Positions 20,999 to 30,697 of a DNA stretch of 33,782 nucleotides are shown here, one piece after another. A model generated the notes under the pieces. The model ran no database searches, was not told the origin of the DNA, and saw nothing but the letters and a program-made list of their open reading frames with translations. Numbering within the stretch: position 1 is the first letter of the stretch; each line of letters starts with the position of its first letter. This DNA is from Euprymna scolopes (lineage: Eukaryota > Mollusca > Cephalopoda > Sepiida > Sepiolidae). Position numbers and translations under genes: made by a program. The stretch covers positions 183,394,101-183,427,882 of the forward strand of contig CM044488.1 in assembly GCA_024364805.1 (NCBI GenBank). The letters run 5' to 3'.

Positions 20999-21779
20999 TT
21001 ACCCTGAATCTTATTCTTACAACTTTTCTTGACTTGTAACTTCTGACCTTGTTCAGATTCTCAAATTCGATAAGATGCACCCGATGAAAGAATAATATCC
21101 AAGATGAGAATAGTAATCCAAATAAGAAAAATTATCAATCTTCATCTAAAGAACTCTGAAACATAATGCCACAATTAATATTTTTGAATGAAATAATAAT
21201 AGAATAAATAGAGGTAGTGTTTGTGCCCTAATGGATCACGTATACGTCTAGTATGTTAGTTCAATCTGAATGCTCTATTCATTTTTCATAATAAATACTT
21301 TTAACCTCTTTTATTTGAAGGAAAATATTTAATATTTTGCTAAATTCCATCTTGATAGAAACGGCTTTATTTTAACTTCTTACATTCTTGTGATGTCATT
21401 AGGGACGGACAAAGACAGAAATGTGCAATTATATATAGATTGTATTTTGATGAAAATTACTGTTTCATTGATTTTGTATTTGTCTGATGGTGAATACGCT
21501 TCCAGTCGTGATATGTTGTGATCACACCTCATAAAACATTATAATTAGGTGCATTTCTAAATATAATGAGTGAAAAAATATCTGCTCAATAAATTCTCTG
21601 CTACTCGTCGTTTCCTGTTATTATTTCTTTATTTTTTTAATAATTATTATATTTCATTATTGTCATTATTATTGTATTTTTGTGAACGTCAAACTTTTGT
21701 GTTCGTTTTATTGCCAACTAATAATGAATGTTGCTCACTATCTCAACCACAATGAAGACAAATATGACGACAATGACTT
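20999..21779. other. Intergenic DNA, nothing recognised
   Basis: AT-rich DNA with no coding frame I can support. The frame at 21570-21755 is Phe/Leu/Tyr-rich as expected from T-rich sequence. Confidence 0.45.
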
Positions 21780-22080
21780 TGAGTGACCCTGATGAGAGAG
21801 ATTGTTAGGGAGAGTTGCCTCAGAGTCTGATGTGATCAGTGGACTGGAGCAAGGAGGAGAAGATGTGGGGGCAGACAGGCGTGGAGATCGGTGGAGCCTC
21901 CATGAGAGACAACAGAAACAACTTCAGCTGATACCCGGTGTCATTAATAAATGCCTATGTGAGATGCAAGTGTGAGACAAAGGAACTGATTTTTATGGGG
22001 AAAGAGGCTGGAACGTTTCTTTGATGGGGTGTTTGTGGTGAAGGAAAATATAGAGCTGTAATTTTTCTATTATACCTTTG
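21780..22080. other. Comparatively G-rich segment of unknown nature
   Basis: This segment is purine- and G-rich on the plus strand (for example GAGCAAGGAGGAGAAGATGT and GGGGCAGACAGGCGTGGAGA), unlike its neighbours. It contains an AATAAA near 21946. A plus-strand frame stays open for about 60 codons with mixed polar residues but has no start or motif I recognise. It could be a decayed exon, a non-coding transcript or an unlisted repeat. Confidence 0.35.
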
Positions 22081-22114
22081 TAAAACTTGACATTATTCGC
22101 ATTATTTACTATAT

Positions 22115-22575
22115 ATTTACTAGCCTAGGTGCCCGGCGTTGCCCGGATGTTTGGAGCTGTGTGTTGAGTCAAAAAATAAAAATAAAAAATGGTAGTAGGC
22201 AGGCAGGCAGGCTCGAACCTGTACCGTGAAGGAGGAAAAGAATGTGGAAATAAAAACGTGACGTCTTTGCCGTTGTGTCCATCGCCAACCCGGTAGTGGC
22301 GAAGGTTTAAATTAAGGCTAGTCAATCGAAAAGAGGGATGACTTTCGAAAATATCGGTGAAAAAAGCGACCCCTCCTTGTAGAAAAGTGCCCAGTCGAGG
22401 GTACAGGAATTAATGCTTTTAGCCAATTTTTCGATATTTGTCGTCCGAAAGGTAGAGTTTCAAAACAATATCACGCTTGTGAAAATCTGTCGAGAGTTTT
22501 AGGCAGACATACAAAGATACAAACATACATACATACATTTAAACAGACAGGTGAGATTTAGATTATAGATAACAT
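22115..22575 (+). mobile_element. Interspersed repeat with CCCGGCGTTGCCCGG core (LINE 3'-end-like)
   Basis: After TTTACTAGCCTAGGTG comes CCCGGCGTTGCCCGG, a short near-palindrome seen at the edge of repeats in many invertebrates and fish. About 80 bp later CAGGCTCGAACCTG contains, on the minus strand, GGTTCGAGCC, a B-box-like string. The block ends with short ACAT/CATA runs and GATTTAGATTATAGAT, resembling the microsatellite-like tails of CR1/RTE-type LINEs. Its GC content is above the local level. The class is uncertain: a LINE 3' end or a SINE with a LINE tail. Confidence 0.45.
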
Positions 22576-22599
22576 TTGATCAACACACACATAATATGT

Positions 22600-23155
22600 A
22601 CTAGACACTAATGTCGAGTGTCCTATGTCTTTTTGTATAAGGGTTTGCCAAGACAGCCTGACATAAGGATGCTTTACCCTACAAGCAAATCCTTAATATA
22701 AAATAACATTATTCAAAACCGAAATAATATCTTTTTGAATCGATTATACTTTGGCTCATATGGAGAATAATGTACCTTCTAGTGTGTTACTTCCAGTAAA
22801 AGCACTTGGCTAAGATAGTAACCAGACTAGATGGATTAGGACCAAGAGACCACAAGAAAGGTATACTATAACATATTGAACTGGTCAATTGGATAGAGGA
22901 AAATTATTGTTCTTCACTTCTATACTAACGTTTCAGAAGCAAATGGGAACTTTAGTTGAATACTCAAATATCTATGCATCAAAGAGATTGTGCAGGGAAT
23001 CTGCCTGTTATTCTCTGGGAAAGCGCCTGGTCCACACTATCCCAACAGAGATTAATAAAGAGGGCCGCAGTGTTAGTTCACTTAGTACTACCTCAGCGTA
23101 GGATAAACACGTGTTACTGTTGGCCGGACAGTAACTAAATATAAAGAAGAAGACC
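22600..23155 (+). repeat. Unclassified long repeat, copy 1
   Basis: This aligns in the same orientation with 30110-30560. Shared strings include GAGACCACAA followed by a TATA(C)TATAACA/TATAATACAACAT block, a GGAAAATTAT...TTC block, the AACGTTTCAGAAG/AACATTTGAGATG equivalent, GAATA...AATATCTA(T/C)G, and an AGGAAAG/GGGAAAG then C-rich segment. Divergence is high, with small indels. The right end is A-rich (AAATATAAAGAAGAAGACCACC). No protein motif is visible in either copy. Confidence 0.5.
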
Positions 23156-23199
23156 ACCAAGTTCGATAACTCCAACTTTAACAAGCAGGACCTTAACTG

Positions 23200-23765
23200 A
23201 GAACATCCATCAGCATTTCACTCTCATCTGATAATACTTCCAAGATTTCAATGATGCTTCCTTATGCATCTATACAAGTGCAAAGAAAACCACCAGACTA
23301 TCTCATTGGAGAATAACCAAGAAATATCCCTGCAATCCGTCGTAGGCCTGGTACTGGCCAGAGTACTGCTGGACAGGCTTATAGTTCATCTGGAAAATAC
23401 CTTTTACTAGGAAGCAAGGATTGCAGTACTATTCATATGGCGTTTGCTGTCAGGCAATTCTAAGAAAAGTGCCAAGAATAAAATGCGGGTTTATACTCCA
23501 CCTATGCTATCTGCCTTTGACAATATTAGCAGAAAAGGCCCCCTGAAGAATCATGGCAAAATATGAGTATCCTAGAAAATTCATTGCCATCACATGGCAA
23601 TTTCATGGTGAAATGCTGGCCAGAGTACAAAGTGGGGAAACCTCCGACCCTTTTGAAATCACAAATAGAGGGAAACAAATGTCTTTTGGTTTCCACCCTG
23701 TTCAGTCTCATTCTCTGAACTGTTGGTGGACGCCTTTGGAGCTGTGGGCATTGGAATAAAGTACG
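23200..23765 (+). pseudogene. Decayed LINE reverse-transcriptase fragment
   Basis: Broken plus-strand frames carry, in order, EISLQSVVGLVLARVLLDRL (about 23315-23380), corresponding to 'GISLLS..GK.LARVLLNRL', then AFDNISRKG (about 23515-23540), corresponding to motif A, then MAKYEYPRKFIAITWQFHGE and MLARVQSGETSDPFEITNRG (23553-23680), corresponding to 'IMAKYGCPRKFI...QFHDGMLARVQ...S.PFEVTNGVKQG'. The frame changes at least twice. The FADD catalytic motif is not present, so only the front of the RT domain remains. Clade assignment is uncertain. Confidence 0.8.
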
Positions 23766-23768
23766 AAA

Positions 23769-23990
23769 TTGTATTTGTGCCCCCCTCGCCAAACTTTTAC
23801 GAAAAGCACTCGTCTATCTGAAACCACTGTCAATTTCACCCATTCTTTATCTGTGCCTAAACCAAAATGTAGATTCCATGAACAAAGTTTATTTTTTAGA
23901 ACTGCACGCCTGTGGAACTCTCTTCCATTTGCTTATTTTCCAGCTGACTACAATTTGTAGTCTTCACGTCCAGCATAAGCAAATTCTTGA
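23769..23990 (+). pseudogene. LINE C-terminal fragment (RTARLWNSLP type)
   Basis: The frame from 23769 to a stop at 23958 includes TKSTRLSETT, then HEQSLFFRTARLWNSLPFAY and FPADYNL. The 'FF.RTARLWNSLP......N' block is a well-known C-terminal end of RT proteins of jockey/CR1-like LINEs. It directly follows the RT fragment, with no middle domain between them. Either one element has lost about 1 kb internally or two LINE fragments lie side by side. Confidence 0.7.
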
Positions 23991-23999
23991 TGAACCGTC

Positions 24000-25245
24000 C
24001 CCTTAAGTAATCCAATTTACCAAATTTGCACTACTAATGATTACTACAATATTATCCCATTGACTACTGGATACTCAATAATTCTTATCCTCGAGTGGCC
24101 TCCAGGGTTAATAAGAGGTGACACTTATGTAAAAAATAAAAGCTCAATGTTTTGCCAAGTCAAAAACAATTTTCCTCTATAAAATAACCAAACTAAACAC
24201 TATAACCAAATATTTAAAGATAGAAATAACTTAAAACATAAAAAAATTAACCAAAATAATTGGATCCGGAATTTAATAATCTGAAAAAGGTTGATATGCC
24301 GTAAAAAAAATAAAATAAAATAAAATAAAATAAAATAAAATAAGCAAACCACTAAATTTCTATTGCGTTCGTTCATTTTATTAAATTTTACATTTTCATT
24401 GTTTTATGAAAGCATATTATTTTCTACTGCACATAAAGTCTTGTGTAATTTTATGCTAAAGTAAGCCAATTGCTAAGAGTACTTAAAATCTTTAAATACT
24501 CAGAGATTTGCATTTTTAATGCATATATTTCGTAAATACATAGTCTACCAATCCTTAATTCGATTTAATTGAATCTTATCTCTTTATGACAGTAAACTTG
24601 CTTTGGATGAATAGACGAATATAGGTATATTGAGTATTTACAATATTAATTTCATGCAATTCTGATTAATTTCGTACAAATTCCTACGTATTATTCATTA
24701 ATGTTTCTTTTGTTCTCAGTTGGCAAAGAGAATAGAATCCCATGTAAGTCCTCAATTAATTAATTTAACAGACTACTTTAAATATGCCCTCTCTTCTCAA
24801 ACATAATCCTATTAAACCAATCAAAGTCCTTGACATCTCAGTTCTCCTTTACTATCAAACAGATAAATTTATCTGTTGATATAAAAATTCATGAACACTA
24901 TTGCCTGCTTTCAATTAAACAAGTATATAGCTGTCGTCTTTATTTTAAAATAAATTCATTATTTAATGTCTAAGATGTCACCGATGAAATCAAAGCGGAT
25001 TTTGATATTGTAAGGGGTAAATTTATGGTTGTAATAGCGTAAGAGATATTTTACTTAAAAACGAAAAGAGAAAAATTAAAAAGCTTCTTTTTGTTCACTA
25101 TTTTTATTTTATGTTTTACTTGAGAATAACTGTTAAGAAAAGAGAAATAAAAACGAATGAACTAGAAAAACAAAGACGCCAGCAAAAAAAAAAAGAAAAA
25201 AAAGCAAACAAAAAAAACAGAAAACAATCTATCAGTATTAGAAAG
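24000..25245. other. AT-rich intergenic DNA with (TAAAA)n
   Basis: No gene is recognised. A (TAAAA)n pentanucleotide array of about seven units lies at 24303-24341. Poly-A-rich purine tracts lie near 25182-25220. Confidence 0.6.
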
Positions 25246-25474
25246 TGTTGTGAGGACTCACACAAAATATGAACTCTTCAAAGCTGTATAAATAGATCGA
25301 AAGATAAAGACTTTCGGTGTGGCCTGTGTACTTCTGTTGTATACCATCTGGGCAGAATGTGCTACGACTGTTGCTCTCTGTATATTCCATCTTGTTTCAA
25401 TACAAACTAGCTTTTTTAACTCATATTCATGTCCGTGTTTTCTTTAGTGAACCTTTCGAGCCACAACCGTAACA
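25246..25474 (+). mobile_element. Solo LTR candidate (fossil)
   Basis: The 229-bp block starts TGTTGTGAGGAC and ends ACAACCGTAACA, giving TGTTG/TGTTA terminal inverted repeats. A TATA box TATAAATAG lies at about 25287-25295, in the first quarter, as in short gypsy-type LTRs. The 3' part GAGCCACAACCGTAACA resembles LTR ends in mollusc gypsy elements as I recall them. No internal sequence and no second copy are present, and no clear target duplication is visible, so it is probably an old solo LTR. Confidence 0.5.
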
Positions 25475-26301
25475 TTAAGAAAAAAAGCGGAAAGAAAACA
25501 ATGTTTCTGAACTGAAAACAGCATAATTCGTTGCAATCATTGCTATTTTATATACTATTTTACTTGTTCTTCCTTAATTAATTAATCCATATGAAAAAAG
25601 ACCATATACAACATTTGAAGACCAAATTCCTGAAATTTGGCTTTAAAAAAGCCAATCTGTTAAGCCTGTACAAGAATATGAAAGTGACCTCACTTTGATG
25701 TAGCTTCGTTTTCGAATCTCATTTTATAATAATGTTATCATTGCTGTAAGTGCGTATGACAGAAACTAATAGGAATTCCGATGTGCAACGGTTCTTCACC
25801 AAAAATGACGTCAATGAAACGTTACATTAAAAAGGAACATTTGAAAAATAGGAAAAAAAAATAGAAGAACACTGTCTATCAGGGGTGCTGAACTGTCATT
25901 CAATATGTTTTTATTATTTTATTGAACTATTTATTGTACTATTATTTTCTGAGTATTTATTAGTAATTATTAATTTATCTCATTTAGATCGGTTTTATAT
26001 TTAAAATACAATGGCCATTTTTCATAGAAATGTTAATAAACTCCTATTTGCTGCATGTTATTAAATTTTTCGCCCCAAAAATTATTTTTTTTTACTCCAT
26101 TCCAAAAAATATCAGCTTTCCCAAAACATTTGTTGATTAAATCCATTTCCTATTCTGTGGAATTTCCACAAGTCCTGCCAATTACTAATAATATAAGACT
26201 CCCGGATTATTTTCATTGGTTGTTCATTTAGTATTCATTAATGGTATTTGGTTATTCTAAAATTTATTTGAAAGCAATATATATTTCTTCCATTTTCAGA
26301 A
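25475..26301. other. AT-rich intergenic DNA
   Basis: No gene is recognised. A full cAMP-response palindrome, TGACGTCA, lies at 25806-25813 without other promoter features. Confidence 0.45.
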
Positions 26302-26462
26302 GGATGCAAGTTGACTAAGAGAGCACCAGATTGTCATTATAGTGACTATGTTTTGAGGTTCGAATCTGGGTTGATACGCTTGCTTTATCTAGCCATACTG
26401 ATGAATCTTGAAATGACGAAACGTGCCTAGGCTACTATATCTTATGTTTGTGTGTGTGTGTG
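26302..26462 (+). mobile_element. tRNA-derived SINE, plus strand
   Basis: The head contains GTTGACTAAGAGAGCACCAG (about 26310-26329), close to the tRNA 'A box plus GAGCACC' region. GAGGTTCGAATCTGGG (26355-26370) is a near-perfect B box at normal tRNA spacing. The body CTAGCCATACTGATGAAT and GACGAAACGTGCCTAGG follows, then a (TG)n tail at 26447-26462. The body is shared with the minus-strand SINE at 3405-3540. It is non-coding and would have used LINE machinery in trans. Confidence 0.8.
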
Positions 26463-27943
26463 TAAATGAAATTAATGTACAAAGTAGATTCCCTCTCGAT
26501 CATTCTCGATAACAAAGAAAAGCAAAGCATAACCATATTTTTCATTGGTAAGATAAGTACAGTGCTGTTAGAAAGCTTTTTTTACTTTTGCTTTTATCGC
26601 TATTTTATTTTACTGAATATTTCATTGATATAGAAGAGGGAGAACTTAATCCACGAAGTAACATCTATTCTTCCTGCTACTCAAAACACTGCAGGAAATA
26701 TTTAGTAAGGAACTTATTTTTCTTTGTACTATAATAATATCAGACATTTGGGGGTTTTTCCGTTTGTAAAAAAGTATAAAAAATGTAATTGTAATTTAAA
26801 TGTAATTTAAATAACAATATACAATATTAAATGTGAATTATAACAATATTAACAATATACAATATTAAATATGAATATATATGCACATAGTGTATACATT
26901 TAAATTCACCAAATGTTTTGAGATAACTATTTTGGAAAGGAGTATTTGCTCGAAAGTTCTTTTTTTGAGGGGGGTGCTTTTCGTTTTGTTTTTTACTTCC
27001 ATTTCCGATCCATCTCCTGAGTTTTATTTAAAGATTAATTTGTTTTCATTTTAAGTGTTTTCTTGATTTTTATTTTTTTATCTTTTTGGATCGATACTTT
27101 GAGTATTTTTTCTGGGTATTTTCCTATTTTTCTCCTTGGTGTTTAATCTATTCTCAGATCTTCCTGTTTTTATAATTTTTCTATCTTGTATTTTTTCAAT
27201 TTCAATGCGTCAACGACATCTCGTCATTTGTATAAACATTGGATATATATTAAGGTAAAAAGATTATTTCATTTATTGTGTATCAAATATTTATTTATTA
27301 CAAGATAACATTTTTGTTCCTTTCATAAATATTAAATATTTAAAATAAAGAATATTTAATCTAATATTTTATTATTATTTAATTTTTTCCTTTTTTTATA
27401 TATTTAAAATTGTCACATTTGATAATATTTAGAATTGATACATCAGTTTGCGGAATTTGTTCCTTGTATTTGTCTTAATTATTGCTAAAATTGAAATTGA
27501 TGTTTCGTGCTGATATGCCATTACAAATATAGAACGGACAATTTTAATGCAATTTTTCTGATTGCTTTTTCTCATGAAAATCCAAGATTCAACACCAAGA
27601 TTATGGCTATCATAAAAGAAATCTTTGAATTCGACATAAATCCTTGTCAAATTCCACTGGCAATTTTCATTCATCCAAACGCACTTAAAACATGCAAATT
27701 ATGATGTTAAAATTGTCGCATAATTATTTGAACGCGTTGACATTGGAGTTGTCAAATGAACATGATGGAAATATGTTCATTAGATGGGAATTAGCAAAGA
27801 TGTTTTTTTCTTGGTTTATTTTATAATTAGAGTGGGTCTGTGCTGTGATGATCAGAGAATATTTGATTGAGATGAGAGAGAATTAGTACAAGCAGCAGAA
27901 GCATCTTACTGATTTCTCATAATTATCTTAGATGTATTTACAC
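26463..27943. other. AT-rich intergenic DNA with a short direct repeat
   Basis: No gene is recognised. AACAATATACAATATTAAAT occurs twice in direct orientation (from 26813 and from 26851), a local duplication of about 38 bp period. T-rich DNA at 26990-27200 and AT-palindromic DNA at 27300-27380 follow. The complementary frames at 27429-27704 are unsupported. Confidence 0.5.
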
Positions 27944-28345
27944 AGACTGTTTGATATAAATTTGGTACTTTTTTTGGAAAAGGAAAAAAAAATCGTCATA
28001 TCTTGGCCGATAATTGATGTATTTTTCAAATTACAAGAATTGCTTTTACCGAATACAGCTCACTAAAGGCCACCCTTAACCTTCACTTTAGACTCAAGGT
28101 GAGATTTGAACTTGGAGCATTCATGTTTCATGGTGTCTTTCAATTTCACTTTGATCCTGGCTTGTCTTTAGTGTTGCAAGAGATCCTTGTCAACATAATT
28201 GTCAATGAGGTGCAATCAAGCAAGTTCAGAGCCTAGACTGGTGAAATTGTGGAAATTCTCAGACAGCAACCTTTGGATTACCATCAGAGCTGAGTATGGT
28301 TGCCACACGCATGATCTTTCCACAACCATTCTTTCGATCCATCCA
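27944..28345 (-). pseudogene. Mariner transposase 3' fragment A
   Basis: On the minus strand this carries a decayed mariner transposase end: KIMRVATILSSDGNPKVAV near 28310, a stop, EFPQF, then a frame-shifted equivalent of the 'SPDLNPLDYYVW' block and a 'RIK' region, ending at about 28060. About 100 bp of 3' sequence follows, with GTTTGATATAAATTTGGTAC at its far edge, matching GTTTGATACAAATTTCACAC beside fragment C. So A and C share coding end and 3' non-coding sequence. Multiple stops and shifts show it is dead. Confidence 0.65.
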
Positions 28346-28740
28346 ACAGTGGCCAATAATTGATATATCGTCAAAATTCCAAGTACATTTTAGAGAACAT
28401 TTTGCCAAAGATACGTTACTCAAAGAAAGCATACTGATTCTCCAACACCAGTCTCCGTGTGTAACGTGCACCTCGAGTACACAACTTTTACACTTTGAGA
28501 GATGACTTATTACCAGTTTGATCCTGGCTAATCAGTTAGTCTTTAGGGTTGCAGGAAATATGGGTAGCGTTTTTCTCAACTGCAGCTCCTAAATAGGTTT
28601 ACATCTGAGAGAGTTGTAGGAAGGGAGAGCTGATATTTGGACAGGTAAAGTCGTGCAACTTCTTAGCTACTCCTCTATTTTCCTGGGGGTGTGGCACTGA
28701 GGCGAATCCGAGTCCGGCTGTCTCATCTATCACATTCGTA
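28346..28740 (-). pseudogene. Mariner transposase 3' fragment B
   Basis: On the minus strand GAAVEKNATHISCNPKD followed by LARIKLVISHLSK (about 28605-28505) corresponds to 'VWGAVE..TN..PCNTKD.LKARI..V...LNK' of mariner transposases. The 3' side repeats the junction sequence: TGGCCAATAATTGATATATC (28350) parallels TGGCCGATAATTGATGTATT (28004) of fragment A. The remaining 3' part has decayed or been replaced. The part upstream of 28620 (in the transposase direction) is not recognisable. Confidence 0.6.
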
Positions 28741-28764
28741 CAGTCACCTTCTCAGTTAGCACTT

Positions 28765-29345
28765 AGAATGTTTGATACAAATTTCACACTTTTGGGAAAG
28801 AAAGAAAAAAACGTTATATCTTAATAATCAAAATTCAAAGTGCATTTCTTAGAGAATCTTTTGCTGAATACAACTCACTAAAAGCTACCCTCAACCTCCA
28901 CCTCTGCCTTCAAGTGAGATCAGAACCTGAAGCATGCAACCTTTATGGTGTCTTTTAAGAGACATCTTGATACCAATTTGATCCTAGAAATCAGATTGCC
29001 TTGGTGTTGCAAAAGAGATGTTTGGTATTTTTCTGAACCACACTCCAAACATAATAGTCAATAGGTTGAAATCAGGCAAGTTCAGATTAGATTATGGAAC
29101 TAATGAAGTTTTGGAAATTCTTAGACAGCTACATCTAGATTGCCATTAAAAGTGCAACATGGAGTTATGACATTTCCGCAGCCACTCTTTCCACCCACTG
29201 CTTGACAACAATCAGCAGCCATTTTATATAGCTGTCTAGATGAAGTCTGTGTTCACATCCGAAGATGTGGGGCAGCATGAAATTGTCTTCACTGGAAACA
29301 CATTCAAAAACGATTACAGTTTGAGAGAACTTAGTCTTTATGATG
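28765..29345 (-). pseudogene. Mariner transposase 3' half, fragment C
   Basis: This is the best preserved of the three. From 29345 on the minus strand one frame reads KTKFSQTVIVFECVSSEDNF and LPHIFGCEHRLHLDSYIKWL, then a WVERVAA stretch, which follows 'KTKFP.TVMVFGVVSSEG..MPPHIF..GLR......Y...L..VVKPW..RVA' of mariner transposases. It continues, with shifts, as LSKNF, FQPIDYYVWSVVQKNTKHLF (third catalytic block), and RIKLVSRCLLKDTIKVACFR and following residues near 28985-28900. The N-terminal DNA-binding half is absent. A 3' non-coding part reaches GTTTGATACAAATTTCACAC at 28768. Confidence 0.8.
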
Positions 29346-29507
29346 TAAAGCAGGTTGTCTTGGGTCTTGGTAGTGAGTAGTTGGCTCTTGCAACTATTAT
29401 ACAACTCTGACGTCCATTTCTTTATATGCAGATATAGAATTGTTGAACTTTTCACCATCAATGTTCTTGTCACATTCTCACACAGGAGAATATATGTACA
29501 TGCACAG

Positions 29508-29511
<4 letters not shown>

Positions 29512-29597
<86 letters not shown>
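29512..29597. repeat. Long (TA)n microsatellite
   Basis: About 43 uninterrupted TA dinucleotides. Its translations (YIYI...) are artefacts. It forms the left flank of a mariner-type end at 29598, consistent with TA-targeted insertion. Confidence 0.97.
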
Positions 29598-29600
<3 letters not shown>

Positions 29601-29784
29601 GAGTGTTTCAAAAGTAATGCCTTCTATTGCATTTTTATGATGATTGAACTTATGCATTCATAGCTTGAAAGCCATCTCGTTGTTGCAAATACTGACTGTG
29701 TGAGAATTTAAGAAAGCAAACTATCAGGGATGTGCATCAGAAGTAGATATGCACCATTGAATTTCTGGCAAAAGTACATTGAAA
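29598..29784 (+). mobile_element. Mariner-type terminal fragment
   Basis: GAGGAGTGTTTCAAAAGTAATGCC directly follows TA and resembles the terminal repeats of mariner elements of the type that begin GAGG(A/G)GTGTT. The sequence after it contains GATGTGCATCAGAAG and GCACCATTGAATTTCTGGCA, which could be the start of a transposase frame but is too short to prove. The fragment ends where the hairpin element begins, and no matching right end is found nearby. Confidence 0.4.
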
Positions 29785-29796
29785 ATGATTATATGT

Positions 29797-29836
<40 letters not shown>

Positions 29837-29970
29837 GTAGGAAAGGACATTCCTGAGCACAAAACATCGTTCGTTTTAATGATATCACACCCGTTTTGTA
29901 GGTCTACAACGATGTTTTGTGCTAAAGAATTTCTTTTTCTACATAATATATATAAACCACATATAATCAT
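29785..29970. mobile_element. 186-bp hairpin (foldback/MITE-like) element
   Basis: The left arm ATGATTATATGTGGTTTATA, (TA)n, TATTATGTAGGAAAGG...GAGCACAAAACATCG is the inverted copy of the right arm CGATGTTTTGTGC...TTTCTACATAATATATATA and AACCACATATAATCAT. The stem is about 65-75 bp around a loop of about 35 bp. The (TA)n inside the left arm is several times longer than that in the right, so it expanded after the arms formed. No coding capacity. Confidence 0.8.
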
Positions 29971-30109
29971 AAACACACCTCATGCAGACAAACACGAATA
30001 AAAAAAATAGACACGTATACGTAAACTTAATTTTTTCTAGAATAAACCTTTTTACAGGTCACATTTTTTCTCATCTTGAATGCCTACTGGAGAGAAACTT
30101 GGATACCTA

Positions 30110-30560
30110 GTAGACATTGTCCTCGAGTGGCTAAGACCTAACTGTACAGGGGTTTGTCAGAAAAACCTGGCATTGAAATATGTTTTTCTACAAGTCAACC
30201 TTGACTAAATATTCAAAATCACATAGTATTCGCAGCTCAAATGAAATCCTTCGGTATGGCTAATCCACACTGGTTTTTACAAGGAATCTTGTCCAAGTTA
30301 TATTTCCTCAAGTAACTGAATACACGACAAGACACAAGGAATTCTTGTCCTGGAATCCAATAATATGAAGAGACCACAAAAATAGTATAATACAACATTT
30401 AAATGGTAAATTGGGAAGAGGAAAATTATGTTCCAAACTTCTTTACTCACTCAACATTTGAGATGTAAAGGAGAACATTAATGGAATGTTCGAATATCTA
30501 CGTATCTCATATAGTGATCACGTGTTTACCCTAGGAAAGAGGCCCCTTAATTTTTGAGAT
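30110..30560 (+). repeat. Unclassified long repeat, copy 2
   Basis: Diverged direct-orientation copy of 22600-23155 (shared strings listed there). The clearest overlap is GAGACCACAA, a TATAATACAACATTT block, a GGTAAATTGG...GAGGAAAATTATG block and AATATCTACG. It is followed by a C-rich ACCCTAGGAAAGAGGCC that parallels the 'GGGAAAGCGCC' of copy 1. No protein motif is visible. Confidence 0.5.
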
Positions 30561-30697
30561 CTTTAACTGAAATAAAATGAAGCTTCTTCAAAAATATGAA
30601 ATATATATTTATCCCCTGGCCACGTTGAGTTTATTATTTTCCCCATCCCCCCTTAATATAATGACGTCTATATTTTAGTGTATTCCAGCGTAATACG

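Noticed and set aside
22125-22325. 66-codon minus-strand frame in the CCCGG-core repeat
   Set aside because: It has no motif, and the region is better explained as an interspersed repeat with a tRNA-like B box on that strand.
23526-23792. 88-codon minus-strand frame
   Set aside because: It is the shadow of the LINE RT fragment on the opposite strand.
27429-28505. Complementary frames at 27429-27704 and 28259-28505
   Set aside because: The first pair is AT-driven with no motif. In the second, the minus strand is part of the mariner fragments and the plus frame is its shadow.
29165-29663. Frames with long Tyr-Ile repeats
   Set aside because: The repeats are translations of the (TA)n microsatellite. 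On the minus strand only the mariner portion is meaningful and is annotated as fragment C.
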